Positions 26,290 through 34,742 of a DNA stretch of 64,000 nucleotides are shown here, in pieces. The position numbers and the translations under genes were made by a program. The stretch's first letter is position 1. Each line of letters begins with the position of its first letter. The DNA comes from Hamadaea sp. (lineage in GTDB: Bacteria; Actinomycetota; Actinomycetes; Mycobacteriales; Micromonosporaceae), in NCBI RefSeq assembly GCF_013362815.1, contig NZ_JABFVK010000065.1, positions 17,095 to 81,094 on the forward strand, written 5' to 3'. The notes under the pieces were generated by a model, which had not been told where the DNA came from, did no database searches, and was given only the letters and a program-made list of their open reading frames with translations.

Positions 26290-28206
26290 TCAGGGTGCGG
26301 CGTCGGTGGGTCTTGGGGTGATCGGGTCGCACCGGCCGGTGCTGGTCAGGCTGGCCAGGTCAACCAGCTCGATCTGGGCGGCCCGCTCAGGCTGTGCCCG
26401 CAGCGCCTCGGTCAGAATCGCCTCCGCCTGCCTGTCGCCGACCACGATACGGACGGGCTTGCGCACCCGGCGGACGATGGCTTCGGCACGCTTCTCCGCC
26501 GAGATCGACGGCAGCGAATAGGTCGCCGCATAACCCGCGCCGGCTTGCCGCTGGAGGGCGGTCAAGAAGACCGACTCGCCGTAGCCGTACCGCAGGCCGG
26601 GAGCGCTATAGAAGAGCACCGTAGGCCGGTGCGGATCGATCGGGCAGGCGCGATAGATCTGCATGACAGTCTGGGCCGAGGCAGGCTGTGCGGTCTTTCC
26701 GGAGGCCTGCTGAGTCAGCCACGGGACGCCGGTCAGCGACGGCGCGCCGACGATGACCTGCCCGGCTGCGGCGACGGCCAGCACCGCGACCGCGACAGTC
26801 GCGCGTACGCCGAACCGGCCTGACAGGCGGCGTGACACAGGACCGGCCACCGCACCGATCGCGGCCACACCGAGGATCAGCACGAGGACAGTGACGTGCA
26901 GCATCTTGCCGAAGTAGTAGCCCGGCTGGCTGCCCGAGAGGCGCTGGTAGAGATAGATCATCCCAGTGGCGGCCAACGCCGTGGCCAGCGGGATCGAGTA
27001 TCTCCGCCAGCCGGGCCGCCGCCGCCCGAGGATCACGCCGGCGATGATCAGCAGGGCGAGCACACCGATCTCGATCGGCCTGACGTCGCCCAGTACGCCC
27101 AAGGCGAGCTGACTCTCCCGGCCGCCCAGCAGGACGGCCGCAGCCGCCTGCGTGGCGGCGAGCCCGGCTACGAGCACCCCGGCGGCGACCGAGATCGGGA
27201 CACGTCTCATCCGGCGGCGGTCCATGATCATGCCGCCGAGGGCGATCACGACGGCGATCGGCAAGAACAGGTAGTAGCTGAACCCGACGCCGATGGTCAG
27301 GGCGGCGACCAGCGTGATCTGATCGCGCACCTTGACCGCCGGGCGGGTGACGGCGACCACCAGCCCGCCGAGGAAGGCCAGACCGGCCATTTCCGCGGGA
27401 TAGGTGTACACGATCGTGCGGACCAGTTCAGACCAGGCGGCGAGCCAGCCGGCAACCATGACGACCAGGCAGTACGCGCCCAAGCCGAGCTTCGGACCGG
27501 CCACCCGGCCGGCGCCCCACGTGACGACCAGCATCAACGCGAAGAAGGTCGCCAGCATCATGATCACGAGCAGGACGACCCCCTTCTCGTCGGAGCCAAG
27601 GTGAGTCGTGGCGGCCAGCAGGTTCTCCAGGATCGCCGTGACCAGGTGCCATCCTTGGGGGTAATCGGCCATACCGGGATTCAGGACGTCGCTGGTCGTC
27701 CGGGGGTGGATGAACGTGTACGCCCCCGCCACACGGATGTGATCGACCAGGCTGGCGTGGCGGGACGAGTCCTCTCCGCCCATCATCGCGGCGAGGACTC
27801 CGGTGAAGTCGGCCGCCCGGAGATAGGGCATCGCCACCAGGATGGTTATCACCAGTGCGGCTCCGACGGGAGCGGCGTCGTGCAGGCTCGGACGCGGCAG
27901 CCGGATCCGACGGCCGGAGAGCACGGCGGTGAGCACGATGGCGGTGAGTGCCACTCCGGCCACTGGCGCAGGGTCCAGCCCCCACGGCCACACCGAGAAA
28001 CCCAGTCCGGCCGCCATCGTGCAGCCCGCGGTTACGAAGGCGCCCGCGACCAGCCGATCCAGTAACCGCTCCCCGACGCGCACCAGCCCGGCGACACCCA
28101 GCCAGACGAATGGGATCAGTAGCCACGCCAGCTGGAGCGCGACGAAGGCGAACGCCGCGGCCCAGACGATGACGAGCAGAGTGCAGATCTTGACCCACCG
28201 AGGCAT
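26290..28206 (-). CDS. Polytopic membrane protein, possibly DUF6541-like
   Basis: A 638-residue protein with roughly 14 hydrophobic segments and a short C-terminal soluble domain (about 535-638). The large first loop holds GGEDSSRHASLVDHIRVAGAY and DYPQGWHLVTAILENL; the YPxGWH pattern resembles actinobacterial DUF6541 membrane proteins, thought to be GT-C-like but uncharacterised. It is 73 bases upstream of the GT39-like gene on the same strand and likely cotranscribed with it. Confidence 0.65.
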   Translation of the reverse strand: MPRWVKICTLLVIVWAAAFAFVALQLAWLLIPFVWLGVAGLVRVGERLLDRLVAGAFVTAGCTMAAGLGFSVWPWGLDPAPVAGVALTAIVLTAVLSGRRIRLPRPSLHDAAPVGAALVITILVAMPYLRAADFTGVLAAMMGGEDSSRHASLVDHIRVAGAYTFIHPRTTSDVLNPGMADYPQGWHLVTAILENLLAATTHLGSDEKGVVLLVIMMLATFFALMLVVTWGAGRVAGPKLGLGAYCLVVMVAGWLAAWSELVRTIVYTYPAEMAGLAFLGGLVVAVTRPAVKVRDQITLVAALTIGVGFSYYLFLPIAVVIALGGMIMDRRRMRRVPISVAAGVLVAGLAATQAAAAVLLGGRESQLALGVLGDVRPIEIGVLALLIIAGVILGRRRPGWRRYSIPLATALAATGMIYLYQRLSGSQPGYYFGKMLHVTVLVLILGVAAIGAVAGPVSRRLSGRFGVRATVAVAVLAVAAAGQVIVGAPSLTGVPWLTQQASGKTAQPASAQTVMQIYRACPIDPHRPTVLFYSAPGLRYGYGESVFLTALQRQAGAGYAATYSLPSISAEKRAEAIVRRVRKPVRIVVGDRQAEAILTEALRAQPERAAQIELVDLASLTSTGRCDPITPRPTDAAP

Positions 28207-28327
28207 GGCTTTCCGTTTCCGAGGCGAGGGGAACGCAAAGTAACGGCGGCATACCCTACCGGACGGTGCGCGGAGGTCAGGTTACCAGCCCGGACCCTGC
28301 TCACCCGGCCCTCGCCAGGCACCGGCG

Positions 28328-30295
28328 TCAGTGCGCATGCGCCTGCCGCAGGCCCCCCACGGGAGTCAGCGGAAGCAGCTTCCGGCCGGTCGGGCCGATC
28401 TGGATCTCGGTGTCCATCGCCGGGCACACGCCGCAGTCGAAGCACGGCGTCCACCGGCAGTCGTCCTGCTCGTACTCCCGCAGCGAGTCCTGCCAGTCCT
28501 GCCACAGCCAGTCCTTGTCCAGCCCGGAGTCCAGGTGGTCCCAGGGCAGGACCTCCAGCTCGTCGCGCTCCCGGGTGGTGAACCAGTCCAGGTCGACCCC
28601 GTACGCCGGCAGCACCTCCGCAGCGGAGTCCACCCAGCGCCGGTAGTCGAAGTGCTCGCTCCAGCCGTCGAAGCGGCCGCCGGACTCCCACACGCGCCGG
28701 ATGACCGCGCCGACGCGGCGGTCGCCCCGGGCGAGCAGCCCTTCGATCAGGGACGGCTCGCCGTCGTGATACCGCAGGCCGATCGCCCGGCCGACCGACT
28801 TGTCGGCGTTGACCGCCTGCTTCAGCTGGCGCAGCCGGTCGTCGATCACCTCGGGGCGCTCCATGGGAGCCCACTGGAACGGAGTGTGCGGCTTCGGCAC
28901 GAATCCGCCGATGGACACGGTGCACCGGATGTCCCGGGTCCCGGTGGCGGCCCGGCCGGCCTTGATCACCTCGTGCGCGAGCCGGGCGATCTGGAGCACG
29001 TCCTCGTCGGTCTCGGTGGGCAGCCCGCACATGAAGTACAGCTTCACCTGCCGCCACCCGTTGGTGTACGCGGTGACGACCGTCCGGATGAGGTCCTCTT
29101 CGGTGACCATCTTGTTGATGACCTTGCGCATCCGCTCCGAACCGCCTTCGGGAGCGAACGTCAGACCGGTACGCCGCCCGTTGCGCGACAGTTCCTTGGC
29201 CAGGTCGACGTTGAACGCGTCCACCCGGGTCGACGGCAGCGAAAGCGAGACGTTGGTGCCCTCGTACTGGTCGGCCAGGCCGGAGCAGATGTCACCGATC
29301 TCGCTGTGATCGGCGCTGGACAGCGACAGCAGGCCGACCTCGTGGAAGCCGGAGAACTCCAGGCCCTCCTTGACCATCTGCCCGACCGTGGTGATCGAAC
29401 GCTCCCGGACCGGCCGGGTGATCATGCCCGCCTGGCAGAACCGGCAGCCGCGCGTACACCCGCGGAAGATCTCCACGGCGAACCGCTCGTGCACCGTTTC
29501 GGCCAACGGGACCAGCGGCTTCTTCGGGTAGGGCCAGGCGTCGAGGTCCATGGTCGTGCGCTTGTGCACCCGGAACGGCACGTCCGCCCGATTCGGCACC
29601 ACCCGCTGGATCCGGCCGTCGGGCAGGTAGTCGACGTCGTAGAAGCGCGGGACGTAGACCGATTCGGTGCGGGCGAGCCGCAGCAGCAGCTCGTCGCGGC
29701 CACCCGGGGAGCCCTCGGTCTTCCACTGGCGCACGATCTGGGTGATCTCGAGGACGGCTTCCTCGCCGTCACCGAGGACGGCGGCGTCGACGAAGTCGGC
29801 GATCGGCTCCGGGTTGAACGCGGCGTGCCCACCGGCCACGACGACGGGGTGTGACTCGTCGCGGTCGGCCGCGTTCAGCGGAATCCCGGCCAGGTCCAGC
29901 ATGGTGAGCATGTTCGTGTAGCCGAGCTCGGTGGCGAACGAGATGCCGAACACGTCGAACTCGCGGACCGGCCGGTGGGCGTCGACCGTGAACTGGGGCA
30001 CGCCCCGCTCCCGCATGAGCTTCTCGAGGTCGGGCCAGACCGCGTACGTCCGCTCGGCGAGCACGTCAGGCTGCTCGTTCAACACCTCGTAGAGGATCTG
30101 GACGCCCTGATTGGGCAGCCCCACCTCGTACGCGTCCGGGTACGACAGCGCCCAGCGCACCGTGGCGGAGTCCCACTCCTTGACCGTCGCGCCGAGCTCG
30201 CCGCCGACGTATTGGATCGGCTTGGAGATCAGCGGGAGCAGCTGCTCGAGCTGCGGCCAGACGGTCGGTGCCGCGGTCAGACTGTTCGAACCCAT
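28328..30295 (-). CDS. TIGR03960 B12-binding radical SAM protein
   Basis: Radical SAM enzyme of 655 residues with an N-terminal cobalamin-binding-like region and the 4Fe-4S motif CxxxCxxC in GCTRGCRFC (C280, C284, C287). The C-terminal cluster CRWTPCFDCGVCPAMD could bind a second metal centre or RNA. Family members usually precede a TIGR03936 protein and rne, suggesting a conserved RNA-related modification, but the reaction is unknown. Here its partner lies beyond an inserted block of membrane and glycosyltransferase genes. It follows plsC by 28 bases. Confidence 0.92.
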   Translation of the reverse strand: MGSNSLTAAPTVWPQLEQLLPLISKPIQYVGGELGATVKEWDSATVRWALSYPDAYEVGLPNQGVQILYEVLNEQPDVLAERTYAVWPDLEKLMRERGVPQFTVDAHRPVREFDVFGISFATELGYTNMLTMLDLAGIPLNAADRDESHPVVVAGGHAAFNPEPIADFVDAAVLGDGEEAVLEITQIVRQWKTEGSPGGRDELLLRLARTESVYVPRFYDVDYLPDGRIQRVVPNRADVPFRVHKRTTMDLDAWPYPKKPLVPLAETVHERFAVEIFRGCTRGCRFCQAGMITRPVRERSITTVGQMVKEGLEFSGFHEVGLLSLSSADHSEIGDICSGLADQYEGTNVSLSLPSTRVDAFNVDLAKELSRNGRRTGLTFAPEGGSERMRKVINKMVTEEDLIRTVVTAYTNGWRQVKLYFMCGLPTETDEDVLQIARLAHEVIKAGRAATGTRDIRCTVSIGGFVPKPHTPFQWAPMERPEVIDDRLRQLKQAVNADKSVGRAIGLRYHDGEPSLIEGLLARGDRRVGAVIRRVWESGGRFDGWSEHFDYRRWVDSAAEVLPAYGVDLDWFTTRERDELEVLPWDHLDSGLDKDWLWQDWQDSLREYEQDDCRWTPCFDCGVCPAMDTEIQIGPTGRKLLPLTPVGGLRQAHAH

Positions 30296-30323
30296 AACAA
30301 CTGAGATTACCCGGCCGCGCCGG

Positions 30324-31007
30324 TCAGCTCTCCACGCGCTTGGGTGCGTACCGCGGGACGTACTCCTGGCCGGTCAGCGCCTGGATGGCGGACATCACCG
30401 TGTCGGTGATCTCCCGGGCCGCCGACGAGGTGTTCTCCGCGTCGCGCCACTTGTCGACCACGATCGGCGTACCGAACTTGATCGTGACCTCGCCGCGCTT
30501 GAGCTTCGGCAGGACCTGACCGGTGGGCTGGATCTTGTCGGTGCCCAGGGAACCGACCGGAATGATCGGGACACCGGCCGCCAGCGCCAACCGCGCCACC
30601 CCGGTACGCCCCCGGTAGAGCCGGCCGTCCGGCGACCGGGTGCCCTCCGGGTAGACGCAGACCAGGCCGCCCTCCTGCAGCACCGGGATGGCCGAGTCGA
30701 ACGCGCTGAGCGCCGCGCGCCCGCCCTCCCGGTTGACCGGGATCGCGCCGAGTCCGTTCATCAGGGTCCGGAAGAACAGGCCGCTCGGGCCCTTACCCGT
30801 GAAGTAGTCGGACTTCGCCCAGAACGAGACGCGCCGCGGGCTGACGACCGCGCCGAGCATGAACTCGTCGGCCACCGAGAGGTGATTGCCCGCGAAGATC
30901 GCCCCACCCGTCTCGGGGATGTTCTCCCGGCCCTCGATCTCGGGCGCCCAGCCGAGCTTGAGGAGTGGAGCGACCGTCCACTGACCCACCGTGTAAAGCA
31001 CGGGCAC
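30324..31007 (-). CDS. 1-acyl-glycerol-3-phosphate acyltransferase (PlsC-like)
   Basis: Adds the second acyl chain in phospholipid synthesis at the membrane surface. It has 227 residues. The catalytic HX4D motif is NHLSVAD (H42, D47), and the glycerol-phosphate-binding motif is YPEGTRSPDG (from residue 119); VNREGG supplies the middle motif. It is adjacent to the radical SAM gene and probably cotranscribed. Related acyltransferases can act on other lipid acceptors, so the substrate is inferred from the family. Confidence 0.9.
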   Translation of the reverse strand: MPVLYTVGQWTVAPLLKLGWAPEIEGRENIPETGGAIFAGNHLSVADEFMLGAVVSPRRVSFWAKSDYFTGKGPSGLFFRTLMNGLGAIPVNREGGRAALSAFDSAIPVLQEGGLVCVYPEGTRSPDGRLYRGRTGVARLALAAGVPIIPVGSLGTDKIQPTGQVLPKLKRGEVTIKFGTPIVVDKWRDAENTSSAAREITDTVMSAIQALTGQEYVPRYAPKRVES

Positions 31008-31143
31008 CGCTTGCCTCCTGCGCGTCGTTCGCTCGTCCCCTCGAGACCGCCGCTGAACATACCGTAGTCAGCTGAAGCCGAAACCGCCGCCGGATCGCCT
31101 CCGCGCGTTTCTGGAACGCAGATCACAGCCGGTGTCACAAGAT

Positions 31144-31212
31144 CAGCGGCGGATCAGGAACCCGGGTCGAATCTTGAGCCAAGATTCGACCGCGAACCCT
31201 GATCCGCCGCTG
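31144..31212. repeat. Dispersed long palindrome, copy D
   Basis: The arms pair over 15 outer bases (31144-31158 with 31198-31212) and over GGTCGAATCTTG with CAAGATTCGACC inside, with a mismatched section between. It begins 12 bases past the ileS stop codon. It is the most diverged of the four copies: the stem base is CAGCGGCGG instead of GCGCTGG, yet both arms changed together. Confidence 0.85.
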
Positions 31213-31223
31213 AAGGGGAACTG

Positions 31224-34200
31224 TCAGACGCGGGCGACCGAGACGGTCACCGCCTCACCGTCGCCGGCCTCACCGGTGAAACCGCCCTCGACCGGGCCGT
31301 ACTCGACCGACGTGGCCAGCACCTCCCCGGTCACGAACTCCTCGTGCGCGCGTACCGCCGCTTCGACCGCGGGCGAGCCCGCCAGCCGCAGCGCGATGCG
31401 GTCGGAGACGTTCAGGTCGGCCTCGCGCCGCGCCTGCTGCACGGCCCGGACGACGTCTCGAGCCAGCCCCTCGGCCGCCAGCTCGGGCGAGACCTCGGTG
31501 TCGAGCAGGACCACGCCGCCCGGCACCGGAACCGCCGACTCCCCGGCCGCGGCGACCAGTTTGAGCTCGTACTCGCCCTCCGCCAGGGTCACCCCGGCCG
31601 CGACCGGTGCCCCGTCGACCAGCGACCACTCGCCCGCCTTCACCGCCTTGATGACCGACTGCACCGCTCCCCCGACGCGCGGCCCGAGAGCCCTGGGCAC
31701 CACTGTGAGCACCTGCTCGCAGTGCGCCGAGACGTCCTCGGTCAGCTCCACGACCTTCACGTTCACCTCGTCGGCGACCAACTCGGTGAACGGCTCCAGC
31801 CGGTCGGCCCCCTCGGCCGCCACCGTCAGCTTCGTCAGCGGCAGGCGTACCCGCAGGCCTTGCGACTTGCGCAGGGACAACGCGGCGGAACAGACCTCGC
31901 GGACCTGGTCCATCGTGGCCACCAGCTCGTCGTCCGCGGGCAGCGCGGACGCGGCGGGCCAGTCGGCGAGATGGACCGAGCGCCCACCGGTGAGCCCGCG
32001 CCAGACCTCCTCGGCCGTGAGCGGCGCGAGTGGCGCGACGACCTTCGCCACCGTCTCCAGGACGGTGTAGAGGGTGTCGAACGCCTCCGCGTCGCCCGCC
32101 CAGAAGCGGTCCCGGCTGCGGCGGACGTACCAGTTGGTCAGCGCGTCCAGGTAGGTGCGGACCGCGACGCACGCCCTCGAGAGGTCGTACGCGTCCATCG
32201 CGGCGGTCACCTCGGCGACCAGGGAATGCGTCTTGGCCAGCACGTAGCGGTCGAGGACGTGCGTGCTCGCGGTGCTGAGCTTCGCCTGGTGTCCTGACGC
32301 GTTGGCGTAGAGCGTGAAGAAGTAGTACACGTTCCACAGCGGCAGGAGCACCTGGCGAACCGCGTCCCGGATGCCGGTCTCGGTGACCGGCATGTCCCCG
32401 CCCCGCAGCACCGGGGAGGAGACGAGCATCCAGCGCATCGCGTCGGCGCCGTACTTGTCGAACATCTCGTAGACGTCCGGGTAGTTGCGCAGGCTCTTCG
32501 ACATCTTCCGGGTGTCGTCGCCCAGCAGGATGCCGTGCACCACACAACTGCGGAACGCCGGCCGGTCGAACAACGCCGTCGCCAAGACGTGCAGCGTGTA
32601 GAACCAGCCGCGGACCTGCCCGATGTACTCCACGATGAAGTCGCCTGGGTAGTGCGACTCGAACCACTCCTGGTTCTCGAATGGGTAGTGCACCTGGGCG
32701 AACGGCATCGAGCCGGACTCGAACCAGCAGTCCAGCACCTCCGGCACCCGCCGCATGGTGGACTTCCCGGTCGGGTCGTCCGGGTTCGGCCGGGTCAGCG
32801 AGTCGATGAACGGCCGGTGCAGGTCCTTGACCTCTACTCCGAAGTCTTCTTGGAGCTGGGCGAGCGAGCCGTAGACGTCGACCCGCGGGTACGCCGGGTC
32901 GTCCGACTTCCAGACGGGGATCGGCGAGCCCCAGAACCGGTTCCGGGAGATCGACCAGTCGCGGGCGTTGGCCAGCCACTTGCCGAACGAGCCGTCTTTG
33001 ATGTGCCCCGGCGTCCAGTCGATCTGCTGGTTGAGCTCGACCATGCGGTCCTTGAACTGCGTCACCGCCACGAACCAGCTCGACACGGCCAGGTAGACCA
33101 GCGGCGTGTCACACCGCCAGCAGTGCGGGTAGGAGTGCGAGTACGTGTCGTGCCGCAGCACGAGCCCGCGCTCCTTCAGCTCCCGGATCACCGGCTTGTT
33201 CGTCTCGAAGACCTGCTGGCCCTCGAACGGCGGCACCAGCGACGTGAACCGGGTGTGCGCGTCCACCGTGACGATCGTCGGCACCCCGGCCGCGTTGCAG
33301 GCGTTCTGGTCGTCCTCACCGAACGCGGGCGCGAGGTGCACCACGCCCGTGCCGTCGGAGTCGCTGACGAAGTCGGCCGTCAGCACCTGGAACGCGTTCG
33401 GGCCGGCCTGCTCGACGAGGAAGTCGAACAACGGCGTGTACTTCCGGCCCCTCAGCTGCTCGCCGGTGAGCGTGCCGACGCGCTCGAAGCCCTCCAGCTC
33501 CTTGGCGTACGCCTCGACCCGGGTCGCACCGAGGATGACCTTCTCCCCTTGGGGATTGGCGAGCACGGCGTATTCCAGGTCCGGGCCGACCGCCAGAGCC
33601 AGGTTGGACGGCAGGGTCCACGGCGTGGTGGTCCACACCGCGACCTTCTCGCCCATCTCCAGCTGGAACAACACGTGGAGGGCCGGGTCCTGCCGGTCCT
33701 TGTAGACGTCGTCCATCCGGGTCTCGGTGTTGGACAACGGCGTCTCACAGCGCCAGCAGTACGCCAGCACGCGGAAGCCCTCGTACACCAGACCCTTGTC
33801 GTGCAACGACTTGAACGCCCACATGACCGATTCCATGTAGGGCAGGTCGAGCGTCTTGTAGTCGTCGGCGAAGTCGACCCAGCGGGCCTGCCGGGTGACG
33901 TACCGCTCCCACTCGTTGGTGTAGCGCAGCACGGACTCACGGCAGTACTCATTGAACTTGTCGACGCCGAGCGCGACGATCTCGGCCTTCGTCGTGATGC
34001 CGAGCTGCTTCTCGGCCTCCACCTCGGCCGGCATGCCGTGGGTGTCCCAGCCGAACCGGCGCTCGACCCGCTTGCCGCGCATCGTCTGATACCGCGGCAC
34101 GACATCCTTGACGAAGCCGGTCAGCAGGTGACCGTAGTGCGGAAGGCCGTTGGCGAACGGCGGGCCGTCGTAGAAGACGTACTCGTCATCCTGCGGACGG

Positions 34201-34322
34201 GCCTCGATGCTGGCCTTGAAGGTCTTGTCGGCCGCCCAGTAGTCGAGCACGTTCCGCTCGACCGCCGGCAGGTCGGGGCTGGCGGGCACACCTTCTTCGT
34301 GGTTGTGCAGGGGGTACGCCAT
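31224..34322 (-). CDS. ileS: Isoleucyl-tRNA synthetase
   Basis: Charges tRNA-Ile. It has 1032 residues, the size of the eukaryote-like (type 2) IleRS that confers mupirocin tolerance in some actinobacteria. The HIGH motif reads PHYGH (61-65) in [11 protein letters not shown] and KMSKS is at 606-610. The CP1 editing domain lies between, and the C-terminal region lacks the zinc-finger tail of the type 1 enzyme. A class II T-box leader precedes it, so expression should respond to uncharged tRNA-Ile. Confidence 0.97.
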   Translation of the reverse strand: MAYPLHNHEEGVPASPDLPAVERNVLDYWAADKTFKASIEARPQDDEYVFYDGPPFANGLPHYGHLLTGFVKDVVPRYQTMRGKRVERRFGWDTHGMPAEVEAEKQLGITTKAEIVALGVDKFNEYCRESVLRYTNEWERYVTRQARWVDFADDYKTLDLPYMESVMWAFKSLHDKGLVYEGFRVLAYCWRCETPLSNTETRMDDVYKDRQDPALHVLFQLEMGEKVAVWTTTPWTLPSNLALAVGPDLEYAVLANPQGEKVILGATRVEAYAKELEGFERVGTLTGEQLRGRKYTPLFDFLVEQAGPNAFQVLTADFVSDSDGTGVVHLAPAFGEDDQNACNAAGVPTIVTVDAHTRFTSLVPPFEGQQVFETNKPVIRELKERGLVLRHDTYSHSYPHCWRCDTPLVYLAVSSWFVAVTQFKDRMVELNQQIDWTPGHIKDGSFGKWLANARDWSISRNRFWGSPIPVWKSDDPAYPRVDVYGSLAQLQEDFGVEVKDLHRPFIDSLTRPNPDDPTGKSTMRRVPEVLDCWFESGSMPFAQVHYPFENQEWFESHYPGDFIVEYIGQVRGWFYTLHVLATALFDRPAFRSCVVHGILLGDDTRKMSKSLRNYPDVYEMFDKYGADAMRWMLVSSPVLRGGDMPVTETGIRDAVRQVLLPLWNVYYFFTLYANASGHQAKLSTASTHVLDRYVLAKTHSLVAEVTAAMDAYDLSRACVAVRTYLDALTNWYVRRSRDRFWAGDAEAFDTLYTVLETVAKVVAPLAPLTAEEVWRGLTGGRSVHLADWPAASALPADDELVATMDQVREVCSAALSLRKSQGLRVRLPLTKLTVAAEGADRLEPFTELVADEVNVKVVELTEDVSAHCEQVLTVVPRALGPRVGGAVQSVIKAVKAGEWSLVDGAPVAAGVTLAEGEYELKLVAAAGESAVPVPGGVVLLDTEVSPELAAEGLARDVVRAVQQARREADLNVSDRIALRLAGSPAVEAAVRAHEEFVTGEVLATSVEYGPVEGGFTGEAGDGEAVTVSVARV

Positions 34323-34562
34323 GAGTGGTCCTCTCTCGCGTACAGTCCGTCGGTCCTGTCCGCGAGGACGAACTGGGTTTGGGCCCAGCCCGCGGTACCA
34401 CCTCGCTTGCCCCGTCCGCCTCGGTTCAGACTTCCTGGGCCGCTCGTTGTCGGCTGTGACGGGCCGTCCCGTCCGGTTCTACTGGGCCGTTCGGCCGTAA
34501 ATGCGGCAGAACCGGCTTTTCTTCCGGAGGCTCACCGGTGATCGCCGGGTCTATGCCTGTAC
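34323..34562 (-). promoter_or_regulatory. ileS T-box leader (translational type)
   Basis: The T-box sequence GAGGTGGTACCGCG is at 34391-34404 (minus strand). A candidate isoleucine specifier ATC (34540-34542) sits in GGCGATCACCGGTGAGCC, the stem I pattern of actinobacterial ileS leaders. Just downstream of the T-box, GTCCTC (34364-34369) can pair with GAGGAC (34328-34333), which covers the ileS ribosome-binding site. No terminator is seen, so uncharged tRNA-Ile would free the Shine-Dalgarno sequence instead of preventing termination. Confidence 0.88.
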
Positions 34563-34566
34563 GCCT

Positions 34567-34572
34567 AGAATA
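34567..34572 (-). promoter_or_regulatory. Candidate -10 element of the ileS transcript
   Basis: TATTCT on the minus strand lies 5-10 bases upstream of the inferred 5' end of the T-box leader. No clear -35 hexamer is seen. The remaining bases to 34742 should hold the promoter of the divergent gene at 34743. Confidence 0.4.
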
Positions 34573-34742
34573 CCCGGCGGCGCATCTGCTTTTCAGTCAG
34601 CAACAGTCAGGCGATGGAATTGCCGTCTTCGCGTGAACCGATCTGGTGCCGGTCGCGGGGCCGAGCAATGACCGAAGGGTCGGACACGCGAACTAGAATC
34701 ACCGGACGCGCTCCTGTCCCCTCACCACCCCCGGAGATCGAA

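Noticed and set aside
726..31212. Dispersed palindromes considered as insertion-sequence remnants
   Set aside because: No transposase, no target duplications seen, and consistent position after stop codons favours a terminator-like role; a MITE origin is not excluded.
32535..34541. Plus-strand open frame of 668 codons
   Set aside because: Antisense to ileS and its T-box leader; no domain or ribosome-binding site.
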